64,000 bases of DNA from Metapseudomonas sp043392685 (GCA_043392685.1 JBHZGM010000010.1); one strand, 5' to 3'. Shown: positions 43,928 to 53,449, counted from the first letter of the stretch. Made by a program: numbers and translations. Notes: generated by a model from the sequence alone, not told the origin.

Positions 43928-45202
43928 ATGCACAATCCCGAACCCATGCCCCAGGGCCTGCACCTCATGGCCAAGCCGGTCGGGCCAATCTGCAACCTCG
44001 ATTGCAGCTACTGTTTCTACTTGGAGAAGGAGCAGCAGTTTCCACCTCGCGAGCACTTCCGCATGGACGACAAGGTCTTGCGCGACTACGTGCAGCGCTA
44101 CATCGCGGCACAATCCGGCCCAGAAGTGGAATTCACCTGGCATGGTGGCGAGCCGACCCTGCTCGGCCTGGAATTCTTCCAGCGCGCCTGTGACTACCAG
44201 CGCCGCTTCGCCGGCGGCAAGGTCATCCGCAATACTCTGCAGACCAATGGCACCCTTCTCGACGACGACTGGGGCGACTTCCTCGCCCGCGAGGGTTTCC
44301 TGGTCGGTCTCAGCCTCGATGGCCCGCAGGAGGTGCATGACCTCCATCGTCCGGACAAGCGCGGTCGCTCCAGCTTCGACCAGGTGATGCGAGGTCTCAG
44401 TGTGCTGCAAAGGTACGGGGTCGAATTCAACGTGCTGGTTACAGTGGCCCGCGAGGTCGCCCGCTACCCGCTAGAGGTCTACCGCTTCCTCAAGGCTGAG
44501 GGAGTGCGGCATATCCAGTTCAATCCAGTGGTGGAGCGACAGCCCTCCGCCCCCGAGCAGGGCCGCGGCCTGCACTTCGCCACACCGCCAGAGCTGCGCC
44601 TGCGTGTCTTGCCTGAGTCGGCACCGGTCACGCCGCAGACAGTCGAGCCCGAGCGCTATGGCGACTTCCTGATCGCCATCTTCGACGAATGGGTGCGCCA
44701 GGATGTCGGCCAGGTCCACGTGATGAACTTCGAATGGGCACTGGCCTCCTGGTGCCAGCTGCCACCTTCGGTCTGCCTGTTCGCCGCGCGTTGTGGCAAG
44801 GCGGCGATCGTCGAGCATGACGGCAGCCTCTACTCCTGCGATCACTACATGTACCCGGAGTACCGACTGGGCAACATCCAGACTGACGATCCCGCCACTC
44901 TCCTCGCTTCCCCCGCGCAGCAGGCCTTCGGCGCGGCCAAGGAAGAGGCGTTGCCGGCTTATTGCCGCGACTGCGACTACCGCTTCGCCTGCCATGGCGA
45001 ATGCCCGAAGAACCGTTTCATGACCACGCCCGATGGCGAACCCGGCCTGAACTACCTGTGCCCGGCGTACAAGAAGTATTTCCGCCACCTGACGCCCTAC
45101 TTGAACACCATGGCCAAGCTGGTCAGCCACGGCCAACCAGCCTCGCTGATCATGCAGGCGATTTCGGGACCGCTGCTGGTGCCGCTGGGGACGAAAGGCT
45201 GA
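43928..45202 (+). CDS. Anaerobic-type sulfatase maturase (radical SAM/SPASM)
   Basis: A 424-aa radical SAM enzyme. The SAM cluster is Cys22-x3-Cys26-x2-Cys29 (CNLDCSYC); WHGGEPTLLG and the SPASM cysteines (SLYSCDHYM, CRDCDYRFAC, GECPKNRF) follow. It oxidises the Cys or Ser of a sulfatase to formylglycine. Adjacency to the serine-type sulfatase strongly supports it as the partner. It has its own promoter P3. SAM enzymes are oxygen-sensitive, yet the setting is an aerobic catabolic island. Confidence 0.93.
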   Translation: MHNPEPMPQGLHLMAKPVGPICNLDCSYCFYLEKEQQFPPREHFRMDDKVLRDYVQRYIAAQSGPEVEFTWHGGEPTLLGLEFFQRACDYQRRFAGGKVIRNTLQTNGTLLDDDWGDFLAREGFLVGLSLDGPQEVHDLHRPDKRGRSSFDQVMRGLSVLQRYGVEFNVLVTVAREVARYPLEVYRFLKAEGVRHIQFNPVVERQPSAPEQGRGLHFATPPELRLRVLPESAPVTPQTVEPERYGDFLIAIFDEWVRQDVGQVHVMNFEWALASWCQLPPSVCLFAARCGKAAIVEHDGSLYSCDHYMYPEYRLGNIQTDDPATLLASPAQQAFGAAKEEALPAYCRDCDYRFACHGECPKNRFMTTPDGEPGLNYLCPAYKKYFRHLTPYLNTMAKLVSHGQPASLIMQAISGPLLVPLGTKG

Positions 45203-45224
45203 GAATCGCCAGGTTTGCAGTAGC

Positions 45225-45289
45225 TGTAGGAGCGAGCTTGCTCGCGAACGATCCGAGCGAGACCATTCGCGAGCAAGCTCGCTCCTACA
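45225..45289. repeat. REP-type inverted repeat pair
   Basis: A perfect 24-bp inverted repeat (TGTAGGAGCGAGCTTGCTCG plus CGAA, and its complement) separated by 17 bp, in the intergenic region. It is of the Pseudomonas REP/BIME kind and related to the pair at 53795-53860. Confidence 0.88.
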
Positions 45290-45336
45290 CAAAGCCCACG
45301 CTACGGCGCTCCCGCTAGAGCGAAGCGAAGCCCATC

Positions 45337-45373
45337 AAAAAAACCCGGCACGCGCTTGCGTGCCGGGCTTTTT
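45337..45373. terminator. Bidirectional rho-independent terminator
   Basis: A run of A, then CCCGGCACGC-GCTT-GCGTGCCGGG, then a run of T. It serves both the minus-strand MMPL gene and plus-strand transcripts from the maturase. Confidence 0.93.
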
Positions 45374-45380
45374 CGCCTCC

Positions 45381-47810
45381 TTAGCGAACCTTGCGCAGAA
45401 GGAAGTGAGAGAGCGCCGGGATCAACACCAGGGCACCGACCATGTTCCAGATGAACATGAAGGTCAGCAGGATGCCCATGTCGGCCTGGAACTTGATCGG
45501 CGACCAGGCCCAGGTGACTACCCCGGCGGCCAAGGTGATACCCACCAGCGCCACCACCTTGCCGGTGAAGGCCACCGCATTGCGGTACGCCACGCCCAGG
45601 GAGAGTCCGGCGCGCTGCTGGGCCAGCTGGACGCTGAGCAGGTACAGGGCATAGTCGACGCCGATGCCCACGCCCAGCGCGATCACCGGCAACGTGGCCA
45701 CCTTCACACCCATGCCCAGCCAGACCATCAGGGCTTCGCAGAGGATCGAGGTGAGCATCAGCGGCACCACCGCCACCACCACCGCGCGCCAGCTGCGGAA
45801 AGTGATGAAGCAGAGCAGGATCACCGCGCCGTACACATAGAGCAGCATGGTGCGGTTAGCCTCGCGCACGACGATATTGGTCGCGGCCTCGATCCCGGCG
45901 CTGCCGGCGGCGAGCATGAACTGGCGGTCCTCGGTGCTGTGCTCGCGGGCAAAGCCTTCGGCCACCTTCACCACGTGGTCGAGGGTCTCGGCCTTGTGGT
46001 CGGTCAGGTAGGCCACCACCGGCATCATCGAGCAGTCGTTGTTGAACAGTTCCGGGTTATTTACCGACGCTTGCTGGGCGCCGTAGTTGAGGACGTTCTG
46101 GTTGCGCGCGATGGTCAGCCACTTCGGGTTGCCCTCGTAGGAGCCGGCGGTGATCTGGCGCACGGCGTTCACCAGCGACACCGTGGTCTGCACACCCGGC
46201 TGCTGTTGCAGCAGCCAACCGAGGCGATCGGCCTCCACCAGGCTCTCGTACTTCAGGCACCCCTCCGTGGGGGTCTTCAGCATCACCGCGAAGAGGTCAC
46301 TGGACAGCGAATAGTTGGAGGTGATGTAGGCATTGTCGCGGTTGTAGCGCGAGTCCGGGCGCAACTCCGGCGCACCGGGGTCGAGGTCGCCGATCTTCAA
46401 CTGCAGGCTGACCACGAAGCCGAGCACGGCGAGCAGGCCGGCCACTACCAGGGCCGCGCCGGCCCAACGGCGCTCGGTGAAGCGGTCGAGCAAGCTCCAC
46501 AGCGCTCCCAGGCCCTTGCCGCGCAGCTCGTCGTTCTCGCCACGCAGGCTGCGCTCGGCGGCCTGGCGGCTGACGCCGAAGTAGGACAGCAGCACGGGCA
46601 GCAGCACCAGGTTGGTGAAGATCAATACCGCCACACCGATGCTGGCGGTGATCGCCAGGTCCTGGATCACCGGGATATCGATCAGCATCAGCACGGCGAA
46701 GCCCACGGCGTCAGCCAGCAGCGCGGTGAGCCCGGCGAGGAACAGCCGGCGGAAGGTGTAGCGCGCCGCCACCAGCTGGTGGGTGCCACGCCCGACATCC
46801 TGCATGATGCCGTTCATCTTCTGCGCGCCGTGGGACACGCCAATGGCGAAGACCAGGAACGGCACGAGGATCGAGAAGGGATCGAGGTTATAACCGAGCA
46901 GCGCCACCAGCCCCAGCTGCCAGGCCACTGCGATCACCGAACAGAAGATCACCAGCGCGGTGCTGCACACGCAGCGGGTGTAGAAGTAGATGATGGCGGT
47001 GGCGATCAGCGCGGCGGCGCCGAAATACATCATCACCTGTACCAGGCCGTCGAGCAGGTCGCCGATCAGCTTGGCGAAACCGATGACGCGGACCTTGATC
47101 GGCCCCGTGCCCTCCTCGCCCGCCACCCGCGCCGCGCCGTCGAATTCGTACTTGTCGCGCAGCTTCTCTTCCAGGGTGCGGGAGAACGCGTGGTAGTCCA
47201 TGGCCTTGCCGGTGACCGGGTCCTTCTCCAGCAGCGGCACGAAGATCATGCTCGACTTGAAGTTGTTGCCCACCAGGCTGCCGACGATGCCGGAGCGGGC
47301 GATGTTCATCCGCAGTTGCTCCATGCCCTGCGCCGAACCATCGTAGGCGTCCGGCATGACCGGGCCGCCACGGAAGCCTTCCTCGGTCACTTCGGTCCAG
47401 CGCACGGCCGGGGTCCACAGCGACTTCATCCAGGCGCGGTCCACGCCCGGCGTGACGAACAGCTCGTCGTTGACCTCCTTGAGCACCTGCAGATAGCGCG
47501 GGTCGAAGATATCGCCGCCGCTATTCTCCACCACGACCCGCACCGAGTTGCCCAGCCCCCGCAGGGACTGGCGGTTATCCAGGTAGTTCTTGATGAAAGG
47601 ATGACTCTGCGGAAGCATTTTTTCGAAGCTGGCGCTGAGGGTCAGGCGCGTGGCGGCGTAGTAGCCCAGCGTCAGGGTGGCGAGCAGGCACGCCAGCACT
47701 ACCAGTAGCCGGTTGTTGAAGATCAGGCGCTCCAACAGATTGCCGGAGCGCGCATCGAAGCCCTTCAGCTCCTGGATCACCGGCATGGTGTCGAGTTCGT
47801 AGTTGCCCAT
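45381..47810 (-). CDS. MMPL/RND-family exporter-like membrane protein
   Basis: An 809-aa protein with two RND halves, each with a periplasmic loop and a block of membrane helices (first helix at about residues 35-55; MMPL features such as GVSHGAQKMNGIMQD and GVGIGVDYALYLL). It sits with YCF48-like, DUF1329 and DUF1302 proteins in one operon; this four-gene set recurs in bacteria degrading hydrophobic substrates and may move or present lipids or esters across the envelope. Substrate and direction are unproven. Last gene of the operon started at P4. Confidence 0.92.
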   Translation of the reverse strand: MGNYELDTMPVIQELKGFDARSGNLLERLIFNNRLLVVLACLLATLTLGYYAATRLTLSASFEKMLPQSHPFIKNYLDNRQSLRGLGNSVRVVVENSGGDIFDPRYLQVLKEVNDELFVTPGVDRAWMKSLWTPAVRWTEVTEEGFRGGPVMPDAYDGSAQGMEQLRMNIARSGIVGSLVGNNFKSSMIFVPLLEKDPVTGKAMDYHAFSRTLEEKLRDKYEFDGAARVAGEEGTGPIKVRVIGFAKLIGDLLDGLVQVMMYFGAAALIATAIIYFYTRCVCSTALVIFCSVIAVAWQLGLVALLGYNLDPFSILVPFLVFAIGVSHGAQKMNGIMQDVGRGTHQLVAARYTFRRLFLAGLTALLADAVGFAVLMLIDIPVIQDLAITASIGVAVLIFTNLVLLPVLLSYFGVSRQAAERSLRGENDELRGKGLGALWSLLDRFTERRWAGAALVVAGLLAVLGFVVSLQLKIGDLDPGAPELRPDSRYNRDNAYITSNYSLSSDLFAVMLKTPTEGCLKYESLVEADRLGWLLQQQPGVQTTVSLVNAVRQITAGSYEGNPKWLTIARNQNVLNYGAQQASVNNPELFNNDCSMMPVVAYLTDHKAETLDHVVKVAEGFAREHSTEDRQFMLAAGSAGIEAATNIVVREANRTMLLYVYGAVILLCFITFRSWRAVVVAVVPLMLTSILCEALMVWLGMGVKVATLPVIALGVGIGVDYALYLLSVQLAQQRAGLSLGVAYRNAVAFTGKVVALVGITLAAGVVTWAWSPIKFQADMGILLTFMFIWNMVGALVLIPALSHFLLRKVR

Positions 47811-47840
47811 GGTTGGCGGCTCTCTGAAAGTCGGGTTGGC

Positions 47841-48914
47841 TCATTGGAGGGGCAGCAGGCGTACGCCACGGGTTCCCACCAGCACCAGCGAGTCGCCGCT
47901 GGCTAACACTGCCGAGACCGGGCCGAGGGCATCCTGCGGCTGCACGGCGAAGCTGGCACCGTCGTCGGTGCTAACCAGCACATGGCCGGCCTGGCTGAGC
48001 AGGACGACCCGTCCAGCGGGGTCGAGGGTGGCGGCAACGATGCTAACCGGCAGACCGAGCTCGACCTTGTGCCAGTTGGCGCCACGGTCGAGGCTCCGAT
48101 AGAGGTTGCCGCGCAGGCCGTAGACCAGGGCCATCCCCGGCTTGCCGATGACGCCGAAATAGGAGCCTTCGTAGGGCGTTACCACAGCCTTGAAACGCCC
48201 ACTGGCCGCATCCAACTTCAGCACCAGGCCCTGCTCGCCGACGATGTAGAGGTCATCGCCCACCGCATGCAACCCATAGAAGTTCAACGCGCCGGGGTTC
48301 TCGGTGCGCTCCATCCAGGGCGTCCAGCTGCGGCCGCCGTCGTCGGTACGGAAGATCAGGTTGAAGGCGCCGACCACATAGCCGACCCGCTCGTTCTCGA
48401 ACCAGACATCGAGGAAGGGTTTGTCCGCGCCCTCCTCCGTCATCCGCTGCGCTTCGGCGACCAGCGCGGCGATAGCCTCGTTCTGCGGCTCGGCCGCGGC
48501 CATGGCCTGGTAATGCGCGAGCATCCGTGGGCCTATCTGGCGGCCGTCGAACTGCCGGGTCCAGGTAGTCCCAGCGTCGGCGCTGTGCAGGACCACGCCA
48601 TCGTGGCCGACCGCCCACCCCTGGCTGGCGCTGGGAAAGTGCACCGCCACCAGGTCGGAGCTGACCGGCACCTCGGCCTGCTGCCAGCGCCGCCCGGCGT
48701 CATCGGAATAAAGAATGTGCCCGCGCTGGCCAACCACCACCAGACGCTCACCCGCACTTGCCAGTCCGGTCAGCGGGCCCTGGACGGCCAGGTTGCTGTG
48801 CAGCGCGGGGGTGTCCAGCGTATCCGCGAACTCCCCTGCCACCACCTGCCGGGTGAAAGGCAGCGCCACTGCCAGGGCCAGCGCGGCAAGCACCATCCAC
48901 TTGTAGATATTCAT
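47841..48914 (-). CDS. YCF48/BNR-repeat periplasmic beta-propeller protein
   Basis: A 357-aa protein with an N-terminal signal or anchor (MNIYKWMVLAALALAVALPF) and several BNR/YCF48-type repeats with the S-x-D-x-G-x-x-W pattern (SDDAGRRW, SADAGTTW, TDDGGRSW, SLDRGANW, STDDGASF). The start at 48914 is chosen because the upstream frame is poorly supported; an ATG at 48923 is the alternative and both ribosome-binding sites are weak. It lies between the MMPL gene and DUF1329-B. Confidence 0.85.
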   Translation of the reverse strand: MNIYKWMVLAALALAVALPFTRQVVAGEFADTLDTPALHSNLAVQGPLTGLASAGERLVVVGQRGHILYSDDAGRRWQQAEVPVSSDLVAVHFPSASQGWAVGHDGVVLHSADAGTTWTRQFDGRQIGPRMLAHYQAMAAAEPQNEAIAALVAEAQRMTEEGADKPFLDVWFENERVGYVVGAFNLIFRTDDGGRSWTPWMERTENPGALNFYGLHAVGDDLYIVGEQGLVLKLDAASGRFKAVVTPYEGSYFGVIGKPGMALVYGLRGNLYRSLDRGANWHKVELGLPVSIVAATLDPAGRVVLLSQAGHVLVSTDDGASFAVQPQDALGPVSAVLASGDSLVLVGTRGVRLLPLQ

Positions 48915-48987
48915 CGGCTGCATCTCAAAAAATACGCCACCGAGGGCACGCCCCACGGTGACGAAAACCACGCTCAAAGGTGTCGCA

Positions 48988-50349
48988 TCAGCGGATGCCC
49001 GTGCCGGCCAGGGATTCAGGCGACCATTGCGCCTTCGACAAGGGCTGGATGTACTTCAGGCCGCCATGGGGACCGTAGATGCCGGTGATGTTGTAACTGC
49101 CGGAAACCAGGTCGTAGATCATGTGGTTGTCCGAGTTGGGCGCCTGCACGTCGTAGCTGAACGCCAGGTGGGCGAAGGAGCCGCGGTAGAGCTGTCCGTT
49201 GGCGTCATACTCGTCGGACGCCAAGGCGATCCAGCTGTCCTCGTCGAGGTAGAAGGTGCGCTTGCTGTAGATGTGGCGCTTGCCGGGTTTCAGCGTCGCC
49301 TCGACCACCCACACGCGGTGCAACTCCCAGCGCACCAGGTCGGGATTGACGTGGTTCGGCGTGGTGATATCGGCCGCCTTCTCGTGGTAGTTCAGCTTGT
49401 AGGTGTTGTAGGGGACGTACATCTCCTTCTTGCCCAGCAGCTTGAAGTCGTAGCGATCCAGCGCACCGTTAAACACCCAGGCATCGTCATAGGTGGAGCT
49501 GCCGGAGGAACCGGGGTTCGGCGTGTCATAGGCGATATCCGGCGCCAGCTTCACGCGACGCTGCCCTGGCAGGTACTGCCAGCCGCGACGGGGTTGCTTG
49601 AGCGGGTTGACCGCATCCTGCACCAGGATCGCCTCGCCGGCACGACGAGCCGGTCCGGTGTAGCTGATCTTGGTCCTGAAGAAGAGATCGCTGGCCTTCG
49701 CCGGTTCGTTGCGGCTCGGGTCGTACAGCGGGTACTCGATGAAGACGTTGCCAGTGGTCGCCAAGGTCGCGTGACCCGAGGAGTCGACGTTCCAGGAGTC
49801 GTACTTGAGACTGGTGGCATGCCCCTGGTAGCGCAACAGGTGGTTCCACATGGCTTCATTGCCGTCGTTGGGAATCGGGAAGGGCACACCTGGCAGGGCA
49901 TTCTCCAGGGCGAGGCCACCTTCGGCGATGCGGGTGCCAACGGCATTCTTCGCCGTGTTGTCGAGCAGCTTCTGCGGCAGGCCCACAGTGCGGTGGGTCG
50001 GGAAGACGTCGACACGGAAGCTGGGGAAGCGCTTGAGCAGCTCCAGGGTCGTCGCAGTCAGCTTGCTCGCTTGCTCGGCAGCGTTCTTGCCATCGATCAC
50101 CAGCTTCGGCGATTCGCCGGCAAAGGGATCGGGGCGCATAGTGCTGCCTTGCTGGTAGCTGGGCGGCGGCGTGGTCAGGCCGCCCTGGTACTCGGGGATG
50201 CTGCCATCGGCGTTGCCCGCTTTCTCCGCGCCAACCGCGGTCAGGGTGGTGCCGAGCTTCGCGGCGACTTCCGGGGATACCGCCGCGTGGGCGATACCCG
50301 TCATGGCCACCGAGAGGCTGGCGGCCAGCAGTGTATTGACGAATTTCAT
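48988..50349 (-). CDS. DUF1329 outer-membrane-associated protein (copy B)
   Basis: A 453-aa paralogue of the gene at 13249, with a Sec signal (cut near GIAHA, about residue 22) and the same GAEKAGNADGSIPEYQGG start of the mature domain. GGAGAA precedes the ATG. It lies 32 bp after DUF1302-B in the P4 operon. The role in hydrophobic-ligand handling is inferred from family context. Confidence 0.9.
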   Translation of the reverse strand: MKFVNTLLAASLSVAMTGIAHAAVSPEVAAKLGTTLTAVGAEKAGNADGSIPEYQGGLTTPPPSYQQGSTMRPDPFAGESPKLVIDGKNAAEQASKLTATTLELLKRFPSFRVDVFPTHRTVGLPQKLLDNTAKNAVGTRIAEGGLALENALPGVPFPIPNDGNEAMWNHLLRYQGHATSLKYDSWNVDSSGHATLATTGNVFIEYPLYDPSRNEPAKASDLFFRTKISYTGPARRAGEAILVQDAVNPLKQPRRGWQYLPGQRRVKLAPDIAYDTPNPGSSGSSTYDDAWVFNGALDRYDFKLLGKKEMYVPYNTYKLNYHEKAADITTPNHVNPDLVRWELHRVWVVEATLKPGKRHIYSKRTFYLDEDSWIALASDEYDANGQLYRGSFAHLAFSYDVQAPNSDNHMIYDLVSGSYNITGIYGPHGGLKYIQPLSKAQWSPESLAGTGIR

Positions 50350-50381
50350 CGGTATTCTCCTGCGATCAGGCAGTGGTTCGA

Positions 50382-52220
50382 TCAGAAGGTCGTTTTGAAG
50401 GTCAGGGTGACCATGCCGCGATCCTTGAGCTGCGACGGAACGCCGGCGAATGCCGTGGGCTGCCCCACCGTGCAGTTGTACATGCCGTTAGCGCCGGGGG
50501 TTGCGCCCTCACCCTGGATGCCGCCTGCGGGGGCGGTTCCTGCCGCGTCGCAGGTGTCGAAGGGCCCGAAGTTGTCCACGTACTTCAGGTCGAAGCGGTA
50601 CTGGTTGCGCACATCCATGCCAACCCCGACCGAGTAGCTGCCGGCATCCTCGTTGCCGCCCAGTTGCACGGCGGAATGTCCCTTGAGGCCGACGTTGTAG
50701 TTGACCGGCAGGTACATATCGATGCCGGGGAGGACCTGGTACCAGGTCGGATTGAAGTTGATACCCAGGACGTAGTTGTCCTTGGTCACCTTGTCGACGC
50801 CGCGGTACCAGCTCTCGCCCTTGAACAGCTGCTCGTTCTCGGTCACGTCCAGCCAGCGGCTGTAGGCCAGTTCCACCAGGAGCGACGCGGAGTCCCAGAC
50901 CGGCGTGTCGCCGAAGGTGGCCAGGCCATTTAGCACCGCGTGCAGTGTGTTGCCCCGGGCCACGGCGTTGTCGCCGTCGAAGCTGGAAATGAACCCGGGC
51001 AGCCCGGCCGCCGCCCCCGCCGGACTGACCGTGGCCGGCACACTGGCCAGCGGCATGTTTTCGCGGTAGTTCAGGTCGAAGCCAACGCTGACCCCGGCGA
51101 TGCTTTTCGACAGACTGATGCCGTAAACGTCGATGTCGTCGACGTAGAACTGGTTGTAGGTACCGATGTTGCCGGAGACCAGCTGGACAGGCCCGACGGT
51201 GACAGGCTGCAGGGCCAGGTTCGGCAGCACGTCGGAGGTATTGCGGTAGTAGACGCCCAGGGTGCCGTCGAGCCATTCCGGGCTCCACTTGGCCATCAGG
51301 CCGAAGTCGCCACGCTTGTCCGGGGTGAAAGCGTGGCCATTGGTCAGGCGCAGGAACTGGTTGGCGCCGATCGGCCCCGGCGCGCCGAAGAACGGGTTGA
51401 CGCCGCCGATCAGCGAGAGGTCGTCGCCGCCGTGCTGGATGCCGTCGTTGAAGCCGAGATAAGTGCCGGACTCCGGCAGTCGCGACGGGTCCCAGTCGAG
51501 GAAGTACTGCGCGCCTAGGCTGAATTCCGGCGTCACCGTCAGGTTGGCGGACAGCTGATTGCGCGGGATGAACAGCTCCTTGGCCTCGGTGCCAGGCACC
51601 GCCAGCGCCTTGGAGATATCCAGGCCGGATTGGCCGTAGCTGTTGCCGTGGGCGAAGGCGAGGATGGCTTCGCCCCAGTACTGGGTATGGCTGCCGAGCT
51701 TGGCGCTGAGCAGGGATTGCTCACCGAACTCCACACTGCCGAAGACGAAGGCGTCGAGAATCTCGGCGGAAGGGCCGTTGTAGTAACGGTCGGCATAGCC
51801 GCTCAGGCTGCGGGAATCCGGGCGACCGTCATTGAGCTGGTTGGTCGCGGCGTTGGCGCTGCCGACCTTGTCATAGGCATGGTCATACCAGCTGTTGCTG
51901 CTGACCCGGAAGCCCATCTGCTCTTTGTAGATCACGTCCAGTTCAGTGAGCAGGTCGATGCGTTGGGACACCGCGCTGCCGGCGGAGAAGTTGCGGTTAC
52001 CGTCATTGTTGTTGAAGGAATTGGCCAGCTTGGAGTTGGCGCTTTCCACCCGCTGCGCGTAGTTCAGCTTGAGGGTGTTGTCGACGCGCACGGCCCAGTC
52101 TTCGCTCCCGGTGTCGAACTGGAACGCGTGCACCGGCGAGAGTCCGAGCCCTGCCGTGATCGCGGTCGCCAGCAGGCCCCGGTGCAGATTCGTGTGACAG
52201 GTCTTATTGTTGTTATTCAT
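50382..52220 (-). CDS. DUF1302 outer-membrane barrel protein (copy B)
   Basis: A 612-aa paralogue of the gene at 11280, with signal peptide (cut near PVHAF, about residue 32) and a C-terminal barrel strand ending TLTFKTTF. Codons 2-6 are AAT AAC AAC AAT AAG, so the start itself carries a long Hfq/Crc-type motif (MNNNNK). It is second in the P4 operon, 59 bp after the thiolase-like gene. Confidence 0.9.
   Translation of the reverse strand: MNNNNKTCHTNLHRGLLATAITAGLGLSPVHAFQFDTGSEDWAVRVDNTLKLNYAQRVESANSKLANSFNNNDGNRNFSAGSAVSQRIDLLTELDVIYKEQMGFRVSSNSWYDHAYDKVGSANAATNQLNDGRPDSRSLSGYADRYYNGPSAEILDAFVFGSVEFGEQSLLSAKLGSHTQYWGEAILAFAHGNSYGQSGLDISKALAVPGTEAKELFIPRNQLSANLTVTPEFSLGAQYFLDWDPSRLPESGTYLGFNDGIQHGGDDLSLIGGVNPFFGAPGPIGANQFLRLTNGHAFTPDKRGDFGLMAKWSPEWLDGTLGVYYRNTSDVLPNLALQPVTVGPVQLVSGNIGTYNQFYVDDIDVYGISLSKSIAGVSVGFDLNYRENMPLASVPATVSPAGAAAGLPGFISSFDGDNAVARGNTLHAVLNGLATFGDTPVWDSASLLVELAYSRWLDVTENEQLFKGESWYRGVDKVTKDNYVLGINFNPTWYQVLPGIDMYLPVNYNVGLKGHSAVQLGGNEDAGSYSVGVGMDVRNQYRFDLKYVDNFGPFDTCDAAGTAPAGGIQGEGATPGANGMYNCTVGQPTAFAGVPSQLKDRGMVTLTFKTTF
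52202..52217 (-). promoter_or_regulatory. Hfq/Crc motif across the DUF1302-B start
   Basis: The minus strand reads AATAACAACAATAAGA directly after the ATG, several overlapping AAnAAnAA matches in codons 2-7. Confidence 0.7.
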
Positions 52221-52279
52221 CTAGCTTGCTCACCTTCTCTGTTGTTTCACCAAACGACATTCACGCGTCCCATGCCCGC

Positions 52280-53449
52280 TCAGCCCAATGTGCGTTGCAG
52301 GACAGTTACCGATACCGATCGGCCCAGTGCCGAACTGTGTTGCAGCGCGGTACGCGCGCCTGCGATCTGGCGGCCCTCGGCTTGGCCGCGCAGTTGCCAG
52401 ACCAGCTCGGTGATCTGCGCCAACCCCGTGGCGCCGGGCGCGTGGCCGCGTCCCAGCAGGCCGCCCGAGGGACATACCGCGACCTGGCGGCCACGCGTGC
52501 TGAAGTTCTGCAGGACGAACTGGTCCAGCTCCTCCTCACGGCAAAAACCCAGGGCGGCGCTGTTGATCATGAAATCACCGACGCTCTGGTCATGGAGTTC
52601 CACCACTTCGATCTCGTCGGGCCCGATACCGGCCTGCTCGTAGGCCTTTTGCGCCACCCGGCGGGTGGCGGCGCGCCCGAGCACGTCGAGCACGCTGGCA
52701 GACTCCAGTTCCGAGGTTGTGTCGCTGCTGCGCGCGCAGCTCAGCAGGGCCACATCGCGACGGGCGCCGTAGCGGGCCACGAAGCTCCGTGAACAGAGCA
52801 GCACCGCCGCAGCTCCGCAGGCCGGCGGGCAAAGGTAGGGAGCGAGCCAGCCGTCGAAGCAGGACGAGCGATTCAGCACGGCATAGGGATTGATCCTGGC
52901 CTGGCCTCGGGCATGGCCGAGCACTTGCTCGAAACTGCTTTCGGCAATCCCCATGCGGGTCAGCAGCCAGTTGGTCTGGGAGGCGAACAGCGCCGCCGGA
53001 TGCTGCCGGCGGTGAAGGGATGCCAAGGGGTCGCTGCGATGGTGCAGGCTGTCCCACTCCACGCTGGGGTATTCATCCATGCCGAAGAATGCGCGGTTGG
53101 TCACGCCTGCCGGCATGCATTCGTAGCCCAGGACCAAGACACATTCGGCCTCGCCGCAGAGCACCGCGTGGCGCGCCAACTGAAGGGCGCTACTGCCCGA
53201 CGCGCAGCCATCGCTGACATTGAAGATCGGCACGCCGGTCAGGCCAACGTGGGCGAGTACCCGCTCGCCGCTTCCTGCCTCGCACTGCACGCACGAGGTG
53301 AACACCTGGTCGACCAGGTCGTAGTCGATGCGGGCATCTTCGAGCGCCGCGCGAATCGCCCGGCCTGCCAGCGCAGCGGTACTGTCGCGAGTGCCGAGCG
53401 GAACGAACGGCGTCATCCCCACCCCTGCGACCAGCACGCTATCTGCCAT
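52280..53449 (-). CDS. SCP-2 type thiolase-like protein, altered active site
   Basis: A 389-aa thiolase-superfamily protein (MADSVLVAGVGMTPFVPL). The nucleophile Cys82 in NVSDGCASGSSAL is kept. Two other conserved motifs differ from its paralogues: ELHDQS replaces ELHDCF, removing the second catalytic Cys, and GHAPGATG replaces GHPLGATG. It may do a Claisen or acyl-transfer step, or be a non-cleaving homologue. It is the first gene of the MMPL/DUF1302 operon, downstream of dyad promoter P4. Confidence 0.85.
   Translation of the reverse strand: MADSVLVAGVGMTPFVPLGTRDSTAALAGRAIRAALEDARIDYDLVDQVFTSCVQCEAGSGERVLAHVGLTGVPIFNVSDGCASGSSALQLARHAVLCGEAECVLVLGYECMPAGVTNRAFFGMDEYPSVEWDSLHHRSDPLASLHRRQHPAALFASQTNWLLTRMGIAESSFEQVLGHARGQARINPYAVLNRSSCFDGWLAPYLCPPACGAAAVLLCSRSFVARYGARRDVALLSCARSSDTTSELESASVLDVLGRAATRRVAQKAYEQAGIGPDEIEVVELHDQSVGDFMINSAALGFCREEELDQFVLQNFSTRGRQVAVCPSGGLLGRGHAPGATGLAQITELVWQLRGQAEGRQIAGARTALQHSSALGRSVSVTVLQRTLG

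Noticed and set aside
45360..47708. A 782-codon plus-strand frame opposite the MMPL gene
   Set aside because: Antisense shadow; low-complexity translation rich in His, Gln and Glu, while the minus strand encodes a clear membrane protein.
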